Part shown: positions 16,169 through 24,001 of the stretch, piece after piece | Layout: every line of letters begins with the position of its first letter | Position numbering within the stretch: position 1 is the first letter of the stretch | Assembly: GCF_001684965.1 (NCBI RefSeq) | Contig: NZ_MAYG01000001.1 | Coordinates: 2,232,001-2,296,000 of the forward strand | Length of the DNA stretch: 64,000 nucleotides | Reading direction: 5' to 3' | DNA from: Chryseobacterium arthrosphaerae | GTDB lineage: Bacteria; Bacteroidota; Bacteroidia; Flavobacteriales; Weeksellaceae | The notes under the pieces: model-generated | Told to the model about the DNA's origin: nothing | The model's database searches: none | Seen by the model: only the letters and a program-made list of their open reading frames with translations | Position numbers and translations under genes: made by a program

Positions 16169-16754
16169 GTCATTCCGTAGGAATCCAGACACAGAAAGCT
16201 TTCTAATTCGGATAATAAAACTAGAATTTCCTCTTTCGATTATTTTAATTAAAATCCAATAAAAAAACAACCGAATATATTTTTTTGTAACTTTTGTAAA
16301 ACAAACCACAAATGATTGATTTTTCAAAAGGAAGATATACCTACTATATCTATATTCTTACCAATAAAAATAGAACAGTACTTTATACCGGTGTTACAGG
16401 AAACCTCCACAGGAGATTGTATCAACATAAAACAAAGCTAAACCCCAATAGCTTCACGGCAAGATATAATCTTGAATTCCTAATTTATTACGAAAAATAT
16501 GATTGGATACATCATGCCATTAAAAGAGAAAAGGAAATTAAGAACTGGTCAAGACTCAAAAAGCTTGAACTTATAAGAAGAACAAATCCAAATTTAGAAT
16601 TTTTGAATTACTTGTTTGAAAGTTGGCTTTGATACTACTAACAAGCAGAAATGACCAATCTTGTTATACTAGAAAAACCTAAAAAAAGAAAGTTTTTAAT
16701 TTTGATAATAAATGGTGGTGATAAAAACAAAAGTTTAGATTCCTGCGGAATGAC
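16169..16754. mobile_element. GIY-YIG nuclease gene carried between the arms of a repeat unit
   Basis: The left arm of the fifth unit is at 16169-16185 and its right arm only at 16738-16754 (GATTCCTGCGGAATGAC, one change). The 586-bp interval carries a GIY-YIG endonuclease gene. The spacer motif beginning AGAAAG and ending GATAATAAA is present twice, at 16193-16219 and 16687-16712, flanking the gene as an imperfect 26-27 bp direct repeat. Short units carry this motif once, so they look like gene-less derivatives of the long form, or the gene was inserted with duplication. This is read directly from the sequence; mobility is inferred. Confidence 0.7.
16312..16632 (+). CDS. GIY-YIG endonuclease nested in a repeat element
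   Basis: A 106-residue single-domain GIY-YIG nuclease of the small UvrC/YhbQ-like kind. The two signature strands appear as YYIYILTN (11-18) and LYTGVT (24-29), where the classic GIY and YIG are YIY and YTG. R34/R35, H39 and E73 (AIKREKEIKNW) correspond to the conserved Arg, His and metal-binding Glu. The enzyme would nick or cut DNA with one metal ion. It has no added DNA-binding domain, so target choice must come from the core or from structure. The surrounding inverted repeats make the arms GTCATTCCGTAGGAATC an obvious candidate target. The start ATG has an AT-rich upstream with TTTTTTTG and TAACTTTTG stretches that may serve as promoter. Confidence 0.85.
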   Translation: MIDFSKGRYTYYIYILTNKNRTVLYTGVTGNLHRRLYQHKTKLNPNSFTARYNLEFLIYYEKYDWIHHAIKREKEIKNWSRLKKLELIRRTNPNLEFLNYLFESWL

Positions 16755-16838
16755 AAAGTGGGCGCATATGATGCAGGTATGGATAATTGTTGCTACAGAC
16801 TTTATACCAACTATCCGGTCAGACTATCTACACAGTTT

Positions 16839-16923
16839 GTCATTCCGTAGGAATCCAGGCATAGGGAGTTTTTAATTGGGATAACAAAGGGGTAAAAAAG
16901 GGGCTAGATTCCTGCGGAATGAC
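16839..16923. repeat. Inverted-repeat unit 6 of the array
   Basis: Arms at 16839-16855 (GTCATTCCGTAGGAATC) and 16907-16923 (GATTCCTGCGGAATGAC), 85 bp in total. The spacer has diverged (AGGGAGTTTTTAATTGGG) and shares the T-run variant seen on the right side of the nuclease gene. Confidence 0.85.
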
Positions 16924-16988
16924 AAGGGATGCGCATATTATTTGCTCACACCCAAACCAACTATCCGCTCAGACTATCTACACAGTTT

Positions 16989-17005
16989 GTCATTCCGTAG
17001 GAATC
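16989..17005. repeat. Solitary left arm ending the array
   Basis: GTCATTCCGTAGGAATC preceded by the array leader (ATCCGCTCAGACTATCTACA). No right arm follows; about 20 bp later the sequence becomes the leader of the acyltransferase gene. This marks one boundary of the array. Confidence 0.8.
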
Positions 17006-17140
17006 CGGGAACAGGAAGCTTCGGTTTTACCAGATAATTCTTCCAACTCCTACGCCCTTCATAATACTTTAACACCCTTTATACCCCATCCCCAGATAAA
17101 TTTTCGTTCTTTTGCAAAAAGTTTTAATTTTTACCATAGC

Positions 17141-18274
17141 ATGTCGAAGTTTGATGAAATCCGGTATTTTCATGATCATGAAGTGAATGAAAGATTGCAG
17201 AGTGTAGCCCGTGATCCGATGATGAAAGCACTGATGACCTTTACTTTTCCCGGTGTGGACGAGCAGGTTTGGCTGGAACAGTTTAAAAATGTGCATTCCA
17301 TTAGTGATTTTCAGCATCAGTTTGTGGCGTATGCCGTTCGTCAGATTCTTGCCAGGAGTTCTGAAGGATTAACGACTTCAGGTTTCGATAAGCTTGATAA
17401 AAACACGTCTTATCTTTATATTTCGAACCACAGGGATATTGTGCTGGATACCTCACTCCTAAATCTTGTACTGCTGGAAGGAGGTTATGTGATGACCGCA
17501 TCAGCGATTGGAGACAATCTTGTGAAAAGAAATTTCCTGAATATACTGGCCAAACTGAACCGTAATTTCTTAGTTCAGAGAGGATTGCCAATTCGTGATC
17601 AGCTAAAAAGCTCACAAACCCTGTCCGAATATATTAGCATGCTGCTACAAGAAGAAAACCGCTCGGTATGGATTGCCCAGCGTGAAGGCCGTGCGAAGGA
17701 TGGTAATGATGCTACCCAGCAGGGGGTGTTAAAAATGCTGGCCATGGCAGCCGGAGACAAGTCATTAATCGATTATTTTAAAACATTAAAGATCGTTCCT
17801 ATCTCCATTTCCTATGAATATGATCCTACAGATTCCTTAAAAATGCCTCAACTGCTGGCCCAGCACAGGGATGAACAATACATTAAAGGAAAGAACGAAG
17901 ATTTCAACACCATACTCAGTGGGATTTTAGGGCAAAAGAAAAGAATACATCTGCATGCCGGCGATGTTATTGATACGGAACTGGATGATATTGCCGCTAC
18001 GATTGAGAATAAAAACAAGCAGTTGCAGGCTGTTGCCCAGGTGATTGACGATTCCATCATTAAAAATTATAAGCTCTGGCCTACGAAATATATCGCTTAC
18101 GACCTCATCAACAATACAGACACTTACGCTTCTCAATATACGGAACAGGAAAAACAACTGTTCATCAGAAGGCTGGAAATGCGTATTGATCCGTCTGATC
18201 CAGTTTCTAAGGAATATTTCCTATCAATGTATGCAAATCCTTTAGTAAATAAATTAAAGGCAGAAGAGAATTGA
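17141..18274 (+). CDS. Glycerolipid acyltransferase-like protein (PlsC superfamily)
   Basis: The open frame runs upstream into the repeat array, but that part is repeat-derived; the start is set at ATG 17141 (MSKFDEIRYFHDHEV), giving 377 residues. A SNHRDIVLDTSLL block matches the acyltransferase His/Asp motif, and WIAQREGRAKDG matches the second, phosphate-binding block of glycerol-phosphate acyltransferases. A likely role is acyl transfer in phospholipid or other lipid synthesis; whether the acceptor is glycerol-3-phosphate or lysophosphatidate cannot be told. No membrane anchor is obvious. A TTCTTTTG stretch about 25 bp upstream may be a weak -7 box. Confidence 0.78.
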   Translation: MSKFDEIRYFHDHEVNERLQSVARDPMMKALMTFTFPGVDEQVWLEQFKNVHSISDFQHQFVAYAVRQILARSSEGLTTSGFDKLDKNTSYLYISNHRDIVLDTSLLNLVLLEGGYVMTASAIGDNLVKRNFLNILAKLNRNFLVQRGLPIRDQLKSSQTLSEYISMLLQEENRSVWIAQREGRAKDGNDATQQGVLKMLAMAAGDKSLIDYFKTLKIVPISISYEYDPTDSLKMPQLLAQHRDEQYIKGKNEDFNTILSGILGQKKRIHLHAGDVIDTELDDIAATIENKNKQLQAVAQVIDDSIIKNYKLWPTKYIAYDLINNTDTYASQYTEQEKQLFIRRLEMRIDPSDPVSKEYFLSMYANPLVNKLKAEEN

Positions 18275-18371
18275 TTTAGCTCACTATCTATCATTATATT
18301 TTAACGACAGTTCTGACCGCTTTTCAATGGAATAATAAGGAAAGTAAAAATCATCTGTCTAAAATAAACAG

Positions 18372-18379
18372 TATCTTCG
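18372..18379 (+). promoter_or_regulatory. Putative -7 box, one mismatch
   Basis: TATCTTCG against TAnnTTTG, 17 nt before ATG 18397. Confidence 0.35.
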
Positions 18380-18396
18380 TACCAAATTTGACAAGT

Positions 18397-18942
18397 ATGA
18401 AAAAAATAGTATTACTGGCCTCAGCCCTGTTTATTTTACATTCCTGTGTGGTAAGAACAGCTACAAAAGTGGTATCGGGTGCCGTAAATTTAGGTTATAA
18501 GGCTGTAAAAGGAACAGTAAACGGGATCAGCTGGGCCGTAAGCAAAGCGAAAGGGAAAATAGATGAGGACCGCATAGACGGAACATGGAAAATCGTAGGG
18601 GTTTACAAAGGTTCTTTTGAAGATTTTTCCAAAGATCAGAACCCGGAAGCTTCCTTTACATCAGATTGTACAGACAGTTTCGACCAGATTATTTTCAAAG
18701 CGAAAAAATCTAAATTCAAACCGGTACACTGCAGCTCCCAGGATGAAGACTGGGTAAAATATAAAATGGAATTCGGGAAAAATCCTTTAACCAAAGAAAA
18801 GGAAAATTATATAGAATACAATTCCAACAATTATATTTCTGTGATTGATGTAAATAATAAAACGATGGTGCTGGAAGGAAACCTGATGCCTAAACTGGCG
18901 TTTTCTGGAGCCAAACTTTATCTTTTGGAAAAAGTAAGATAG
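18397..18942 (+). CDS. Lipocalin-like lipoprotein
   Basis: A 181-residue lipoprotein. The signal peptide MKKIVLLASALFILHSC ends in a lipobox with Cys17, so the mature protein is lipid-anchored. After a helical or Gly-rich stretch, residues 65-180 form a beta-rich lipocalin-like domain starting IDGTWKIVGVYKG, the usual GTW opening, with two later Cys (CTDS and HCSS) that could pair. Such lipoproteins are frequent in flavobacteria and their ligands are unknown. The start is ATG 18397, not the upstream TTG. A strong hairpin follows the gene. Confidence 0.75.
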   Translation: MKKIVLLASALFILHSCVVRTATKVVSGAVNLGYKAVKGTVNGISWAVSKAKGKIDEDRIDGTWKIVGVYKGSFEDFSKDQNPEASFTSDCTDSFDQIIFKAKKSKFKPVHCSSQDEDWVKYKMEFGKNPLTKEKENYIEYNSNNYISVIDVNNKTMVLEGNLMPKLAFSGAKLYLLEKVR

Positions 18943-18965
18943 ATTCCTATTGTATATAAAAAAAC

Positions 18966-19000
18966 AATCCCTGCTCTCAAAATAAATGAAAGCAGGGATT
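18966..19000. terminator. Terminator between convergent genes
   Basis: Stem AATCCCTGCT and AGCAGGGATT around a 15-nt loop, with a T-rich tail on the plus strand and A-rich sequence on the other side. It serves the lipoprotein gene and probably the convergent GNAT gene. Confidence 0.75.
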
Positions 19001-19017
19001 TTCTCTTTAGCCAGCGG

Positions 19018-19440
19018 CTACAGTTGCATATGCAGAACAGGATATTCTTTCCCCTCTCCATCCAGTTCGGATTTCCTCAGGATTTTGAAACCTATATAGT
19101 TGTAGAAACCAACAGCCTGGGCATTTTGCTCATTCACATCCACTTTGGTCACCTGTAAATCTGATATTGCGTAGGTTGCTAATTTTTTTCCTATTCCAGT
19201 TCCTCTATAGTCATTGTCTACAAACAACATTTCAATGTTTCCTTCCGCAACTCCTAGAAATCCGACTAAAATCCCTTCCTGCTCAAACCCTGACAGGGTG
19301 ACATGCTGAAAATAAACAGGAAGTTGTTTTTTATAATATACAAAGTCTTCTTCTTTAAGAAAATCATGGGTGTTCACCACTGCACTCTCCCAGATCTCTA
19401 TCAGACGCGGATAATCTGTTTCCTTAATTTCTCTGATCAT
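19018..19440 (-). CDS. GNAT-family N-acetyltransferase
   Basis: A 140-residue GNAT enzyme. Motif A (DYRGTGIGKKLATYAI) gives the acetyl-CoA pyrophosphate-binding RxxGxG/A loop, preceded by the strand IEMLFVDN and followed by VNEQNAQAVGFYNYIGFK, the usual motif B. It transfers an acetyl group from acetyl-CoA to an amine; the substrate is unknown. It resembles the YjaB/PhnO-like small acetyltransferases. It lies 59 bp downstream of the Crp-like gene on the same strand. Confidence 0.85.
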   Translation of the reverse strand: MIREIKETDYPRLIEIWESAVVNTHDFLKEEDFVYYKKQLPVYFQHVTLSGFEQEGILVGFLGVAEGNIEMLFVDNDYRGTGIGKKLATYAISDLQVTKVDVNEQNAQAVGFYNYIGFKILRKSELDGEGKEYPVLHMQL

Positions 19441-19499
19441 AATTGTAAATTTAGAATTACAAAGGTGAGAACTTATCTGTCTAAAACACTGAACCCAGG

Positions 19500-20078
19500 T
19501 TAAAAAATACGCTTACGTATTCTGCTTAATGCCTGTGGGGTTATTCCCAAATAAGAGGCTATATCTTTCAGGGGTATATAATTTAATGTAACACCATATT
19601 CATCCATCATCTGCAGATAATACTGTTCGGGCGAATACTTGATCAGGTCAATATTTCTTTTCAGGATTTTATTCAGTAATATGGCCGTCAGGTCATCAAA
19701 AACGGCTTTTAGCCCGGGAATAGCAGAATATAGCTCTTCAGCATTTTTTTTATCTATCCTATAGAGAATACTGTCTACCATCGTTTGTACATTAAAAGCA
19801 GACTTTTCCTGTAGTGTAAATGATATATTCGACAATGAAAAGGTTCCCTTTTTACAAAACCAAAAGGTTTGCTCATCTCCTTTATGATTAACGATCCAAC
19901 ATCTTAATAAGCCATCAAGCACAAAATAGCTATATTTCTCTGTTTCTCCTTCCTCAATCAGAAATGTATTTTTCCTGACGATGATCTGTTCAAAATACTG
20001 ATCAAACAAAGTAGACTCTTCTAGACTAAAGGGATTGATATCTACCTTAAACTCTTCAAATAATTTTTCTAAAAGCAT
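19500..20078 (-). CDS. Crp/Fnr-type transcription regulator
   Basis: A 192-residue regulator: a cyclic-nucleotide-binding-like beta barrel over about residues 15-115 (NTFLIEEGETEKYSYFVLDGLLRC) and a short C-terminal HTH (IPLKDIASYLGITPQALSRIRK). The barrel lacks the RSA-type phosphate-binding residues of cAMP receptors, so another or no ligand is likely. This layout is widespread in Bacteroidota. The GNAT gene is downstream on the same strand. Confidence 0.85.
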   Translation of the reverse strand: MLLEKLFEEFKVDINPFSLEESTLFDQYFEQIIVRKNTFLIEEGETEKYSYFVLDGLLRCWIVNHKGDEQTFWFCKKGTFSLSNISFTLQEKSAFNVQTMVDSILYRIDKKNAEELYSAIPGLKAVFDDLTAILLNKILKRNIDLIKYSPEQYYLQMMDEYGVTLNYIPLKDIASYLGITPQALSRIRKRIF

Positions 20079-20175
20079 CTGATAAAATTATGCAAACATC
20101 TCGGTTTAAAATCTTTCAAAGATACACAATGATAATGGCGGATCATATCTTTTACAGTTGCAGACCATTATAAAA

Positions 20176-21663
20176 TCATTTAGTTTCTATCTCAATAATT
20201 TTCCGTCCCTGCTTTCCTAAATAATGAAGTACCAGTTTTTCATACACTTTGTAACCGTCGTCTACGTTGGTAAATATCACAATCCCTTTTCCCGAACCAG
20301 GCAGTACAATGGCAATACATCTGGTTCCCTGATCTGCTCCGCCATGGGATAAAGCATATTCGCCTTTGCCAAAGTCATAGATTTCCAGCCCTAACCCGAA
20401 ATATTTATCCTCTTTTACTTTTACCTGTTTTCTGATCATTTCCTGAAAGACTTCCGGCTTCAGGTTTTTTCCTTTCATAACGCTGATCATAAAATTGGCG
20501 TAATCTTCAATCGTGGTGTGCAGATCATCGGCAGCATTTGCTGTTTTAATTTTCTCAATTGGATAGGCATTTCCCTTTTCGTTGTACCCGGCTACAAATT
20601 TTTTCTCATCCGTATTCTGATCCCAGATATAGTTGGTGCTATGCATTTTGAGAGGCTGAAAAATAAGTTCTTTTGCAAGTTGGTCCAATGATTTTCCGAA
20701 CTTCTTTTCGAGGGCTTTCCTAAGGTATTCAAAACCTTCTCCTGAATATTGGTATTTTGTACCGGGATCAAACTGAAAGTTCAGTTTTTTATCATCATTC
20801 ATCCATCTCCAGTTGGGAAAACCGGTCTGGTGGCTCAGGATGATTCTGGTTGTCAGTTTCTGATGTCTGGGATCATTGATGATATCCGGATCTGTCCAGT
20901 ATGCATCTAAAGGTTCATCCAGTTTCCATTTTCCTGAGCTTATCAGCCTTAATGCAACCATTGCTGTGACAGGTTTGGTAAGAGAAGCTACATTAAAATA
21001 AGCATTTTGAGGGACTGAAACTCCTTTTTTGGTATCTCCGAAAACTTTTACCTGCTGTAGTTTTCCTCCTTCAATAATTCCTAATCCCAGGGTTGGAATA
21101 TTATTTTCTTTCAGCCAGCTTTGCATCGACAGATCGTTATCGAACATTGTTTCACTGTCAGTAGTCTGTTTAGGATGGTGATCAAAACTCAACGAATTCT
21201 TAAGTTTCCATTCTGCATTTTCCAGGATCCACAGATGGGTAAATTTTGCTTCCCCAACTAATTTCTCAGCCTGATCTCCTATCTTTTCATAAAACAAGTG
21301 ATCTCCATTCTGAATGGCAGCATATATTTTCCCTTCTTTATACATGGGATAAATCTGAGTGCTTTTATCTATTAAAACTCTTTTTAACCGGTAAGTTTCA
21401 GGAGACTTGCACAACCCGTTTTTAAAATCAATGATGAATTTCTTTTTGTCTTCAAAACCTCCTTTATCGTGATAAAATTCGAACCTGTCACTTAACATGC
21501 TTTCCATTTTTCCGATGTTACACGTATTGTAACCTGCTGAAAAAAACAGGCTGTCTTTTGACATAATTGTTTTGTAAAGGGGATCTGTTTTTTCTGCCTG
21601 TGCATGAACTATGGTCATCAGCAGAATAAAAAAGAGAAGGATAAGCCGGGCTGATTTTGTCAT
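20176..21663 (-). CDS. Exported serine hydrolase (class C beta-lactamase fold) with NTF2-like domain
   Basis: A 495-residue exported protein. A signal peptide (to about HAQA, residue 23) is followed by a small NTF2/DUF4440-like domain (about 29-165) and then the beta-lactamase/D-aminopeptidase-like domain. The nucleophile motif S227-L-T-K230 is present; the second motif is Y306-S-G rather than Y-x-N, and an HGGA segment fits the third. This variation is common among esterases and peptidases of the family, so it should not be called a beta-lactamase. It lies 87 bp after a membrane-linked XRE regulator on the same strand. Confidence 0.85.
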   Translation of the reverse strand: MTKSARLILLFFILLMTIVHAQAEKTDPLYKTIMSKDSLFFSAGYNTCNIGKMESMLSDRFEFYHDKGGFEDKKKFIIDFKNGLCKSPETYRLKRVLIDKSTQIYPMYKEGKIYAAIQNGDHLFYEKIGDQAEKLVGEAKFTHLWILENAEWKLKNSLSFDHHPKQTTDSETMFDNDLSMQSWLKENNIPTLGLGIIEGGKLQQVKVFGDTKKGVSVPQNAYFNVASLTKPVTAMVALRLISSGKWKLDEPLDAYWTDPDIINDPRHQKLTTRIILSHQTGFPNWRWMNDDKKLNFQFDPGTKYQYSGEGFEYLRKALEKKFGKSLDQLAKELIFQPLKMHSTNYIWDQNTDEKKFVAGYNEKGNAYPIEKIKTANAADDLHTTIEDYANFMISVMKGKNLKPEVFQEMIRKQVKVKEDKYFGLGLEIYDFGKGEYALSHGGADQGTRCIAIVLPGSGKGIVIFTNVDDGYKVYEKLVLHYLGKQGRKIIEIETK

Positions 21664-21750
21664 TGTTATTTTTTTGACAAAGATTCAATTTCATTTTGTT
21701 TTTCAAATAAAAATGAACCCGACAAAAACCCGACAAAGCCCCGACAAAAT

Positions 21751-22323
21751 TTATAACATACTGAATTTCAGTTTAAAATACAATTTCTTTTTACGGTCAA
21801 TTTCAGCAGCATTTCTAAGTATCATGAATACATTAGACAGGGCAATAAGGATCATCAGAATAAGGGTAAACTCTTTTCCAAGCTTTAAAAAGATGCCGAT
21901 CATAAATACAATAGGCGCCATAGCAGTCCAAAACATCTGCAGGGAGATAATCTGTTTGGTCAGACTGTTCCTCTGCTTCGTCAGAAACATCAGCAGAAAG
22001 GGAGCCAGAATATTTAACGGCGGTGCTACTACAAATAATAAGGAGGAAAGATTGATCATTTTAATCCGGGAATAGCTGATGGTTTCAGATCCCTCCGTGG
22101 TTTCTGTTTTTATTCCGTTATTTTCCGGGGAAATAATGGTTTCATCCTGCAGTAATAAAGATTCTTCTATTTCCAGAGTTTGTGCCAAAGCTCTTAAAGT
22201 ATGTCCCTTAGGTTCTGTTCCGGATTCTATCCTCTGAATGGTACGTACAGAAATTTTTGATCTTTCTGATAATTCTTCCTGGGTAAGGTTTTTCTGTTCC
22301 CTTAAAGTTTTTAATTTAGACAT
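21751..22323 (-). CDS. XRE regulator fused to a membrane domain
   Basis: A 190-residue protein. An HTH of the XRE family (LREQKNLTQEELSERSKISVRTIQRIESG) covers residues 5-60; the C-terminal half (about 90-180) has three to four hydrophobic segments, so the regulator is probably membrane-bound. The serine hydrolase gene follows on the same strand, which suggests that the pair is co-transcribed. HTH plus DUF4870-like membrane regions are a known flavobacterial arrangement. Confidence 0.75.
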   Translation of the reverse strand: MSKLKTLREQKNLTQEELSERSKISVRTIQRIESGTEPKGHTLRALAQTLEIEESLLLQDETIISPENNGIKTETTEGSETISYSRIKMINLSSLLFVVAPPLNILAPFLLMFLTKQRNSLTKQIISLQMFWTAMAPIVFMIGIFLKLGKEFTLILMILIALSNVFMILRNAAEIDRKKKLYFKLKFSML

Positions 22324-22460
22324 TGGATTGCTTTGAAGAAAATTCTATTGATTTTGTGAGGCTAATTTACGTTTTTCACTACTTAAAATACAATACAAAC
22401 CGTAATATCGGTCAGATCATAATTTTCAGCAGAAAATTTTAATGAATCATTTCCAAAGTA

Positions 22461-22491
22461 TTGTCCCTTATTTTAATTAATGACACCTTTG
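22461..22491 (+). promoter_or_regulatory. Promoter of the LysE gene
   Basis: A TTG at 22461-22463 (-33 element) and CACCTTTG at 22484-22491 (-7 element, one change from TAnnTTTG) with a 20-bp spacer. Transcription near 22497 favours ATG 22504 as the start codon. Confidence 0.45.
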
Positions 22492-22503
22492 CATAAAATT
22501 ATT

Positions 22504-23139
22504 ATGATTCCTCTTCAAGAACTTTCATTCTTCATCCTGGTGGCTCTGGTCTTAGTGATCAGCCCGGGACCTAATATGATCTACCTGATTTCAAAATCAA
22601 TCACGCAGGGAAAGAAGTCCGGATTTATTTCTTTAGCCGGTGTGGTAGCCGGATTTTTATTTCATATCGTTATGGTGTCGTTTGGCCTTACGGCTGTTTT
22701 GCTGGCTGTTCCGTTCGCTTATGGGGTTCTCAAAACCATTGGAACCGTTTACCTTTTATACCTGGCTTATCAGGCGATCAGGCCCAAAAGCAAAAATATT
22801 TTTGAGGTAGATCACAATGGTTCACATGACAGTCCTAAAAAGCTTTTCACCGTCGGATTTCTAACCAATGTACTGAATCCGAAAGTGGCTGTATTCTATT
22901 TATCTTTTTTCCCGCAGTTTATTAAACCAGAATATGGATCTGTATTCACTCAGAGTTTAGAACTTGGCGCAGTTCAGGTTCTCGTAAGCTTTAGTGTCAA
23001 TTTCCTGATTGTCCTTACTGCAGCAAGGGTTGCTTTATTTTTTTCCAATAATCCGGCATGGATCAGGGCTCAGAAATGGTTTATGGCCGGTGTTCTGACT
23101 TATCTGGCTGTGAAAATGGCATTTTCAAAAGCGAAATAG
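22504..23139 (+). CDS. LysE-family amino acid/metabolite exporter
   Basis: A 211-residue inner-membrane protein with about six membrane segments. The family signature is clear: ISPGPNMIYLISKSITQGKKSG near the first helix, then GFLTNVLNPKVAVFYLSFFPQF in the middle. LysE/RhtB proteins export amino acids or related compounds; the substrate is unknown. The start is placed at ATG 22504 because the promoter overlaps the upstream ATG at 22480. It is divergent from the XRE gene. Confidence 0.88.
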   Translation: MIPLQELSFFILVALVLVISPGPNMIYLISKSITQGKKSGFISLAGVVAGFLFHIVMVSFGLTAVLLAVPFAYGVLKTIGTVYLLYLAYQAIRPKSKNIFEVDHNGSHDSPKKLFTVGFLTNVLNPKVAVFYLSFFPQFIKPEYGSVFTQSLELGAVQVLVSFSVNFLIVLTAARVALFFSNNPAWIRAQKWFMAGVLTYLAVKMAFSKAK

Positions 23140-23422
23140 TGATCTTAAAACATTACCGAAACATAATAAAACAGCAGTCCGAAAGTATTACAGGCTGCTG
23201 TTCCGGAATATGGAATTTTTGATAATAAGGTCTCTTTCTTTTACTATAAATAAAAATCCGGAACAGCATGATATCCTGCCCCGGACTCTGATGTATATTC
23301 ATATAAAAATCTGAACTGTATAACTGCGTTACAGCCATGTCACAAATTTCAGATTAAAGTTCCGGATGCCTAACCGTATAAATACGCAATCTTACAACCC
23401 GGTATTTACACGGATTACTGAT

Positions 23423-24001
23423 TTATTTCAACCTTCTTCCCAGTCCTTTAGCCTTCTCCAGCCATTTACTCCGCTGCTCATCTTCAGAATTTCTGATGAT
23501 TCCTATATAGGTTACTTTTACCGGTTTTACGCCACAAAATTCCAGGGTTGATTTTTTTAACTGATTGACGCTTGGCCTACCGTACATAAGGCGGTAATAC
23601 CAGCCAGGCTGATCAAGGGTTGTCATGATATGGGCCGTTTTTCCTTTCAAAAGCCTGTCCCACCATACAGAATTTTTTCTGTACTGATAAGCGAAACCGG
23701 GAAGAAAAAGCCGGTCTATAAATCCTTTTGTAAGGGCCGGCAAACCTCCCCACCAAACCGGATGTACCCAAACCAGATGATCTGCCCACTGAATGATTTC
23801 CCAGGCTCTGACAAGGTCCGGTTCCAGTTCCATCCTTTTCTGATAGCCGAAACGTAAATTGGGATCAAAACGGAGATTTGCAATAGCAATTTCTTTTATT
23901 TCAGCGCCTGATTCCCTGGCACCGGCTTTATAAGCATCCACAATCCCAAAATTAAAGGAATCTTTATTCGGATGCCCGTTGATGATGGCTATTTTTTTCA
24001 T
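23423..24001 (-). CDS. NAD(P)H-dependent (quinone) oxidoreductase, flavodoxin-like
   Basis: A 192-residue protein of the NAD(P)H:quinone oxidoreductase / MdaB-KefF family: it opens with AIINGHPNKDSFN (phosphate-binding loop for FMN/FAD) and has VWVHPVWWGGLPALTKGFIDR, the family hallmark. The likely reaction is two-electron reduction of quinones or similar compounds. Its ATG overlaps the stop of the upstream gene (ATGA), so the two form an operon. Confidence 0.88.
   Translation of the reverse strand: MKKIAIINGHPNKDSFNFGIVDAYKAGARESGAEIKEIAIANLRFDPNLRFGYQKRMELEPDLVRAWEIIQWADHLVWVHPVWWGGLPALTKGFIDRLFLPGFAYQYRKNSVWWDRLLKGKTAHIMTTLDQPGWYYRLMYGRPSVNQLKKSTLEFCGVKPVKVTYIGIIRNSEDEQRSKWLEKAKGLGRRLK

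Noticed and set aside
16651..16875. Open frame after the GIY-YIG gene
   Set aside because: Most of it is made of repeat arms and leader sequence of the array in translation.
15473..17005. Regularly spaced repeats resembling a CRISPR array
   Set aside because: The repeats are inverted pairs, the spacers are themselves conserved between units, and no cas genes are present. It is a palindromic element array.
16919..17140. N-terminal extension of the acyltransferase
   Set aside because: The first 74 codons are mainly translated repeat array; the family-like sequence begins at ATG 17141.
20176..21663. Calling this and the gene at 46446-47939 beta-lactamases
   Set aside because: The S-x-x-K motif is shared by many esterases and peptidases; the second motif of the first protein is Y-S-G, and nothing shows beta-lactam hydrolysis.
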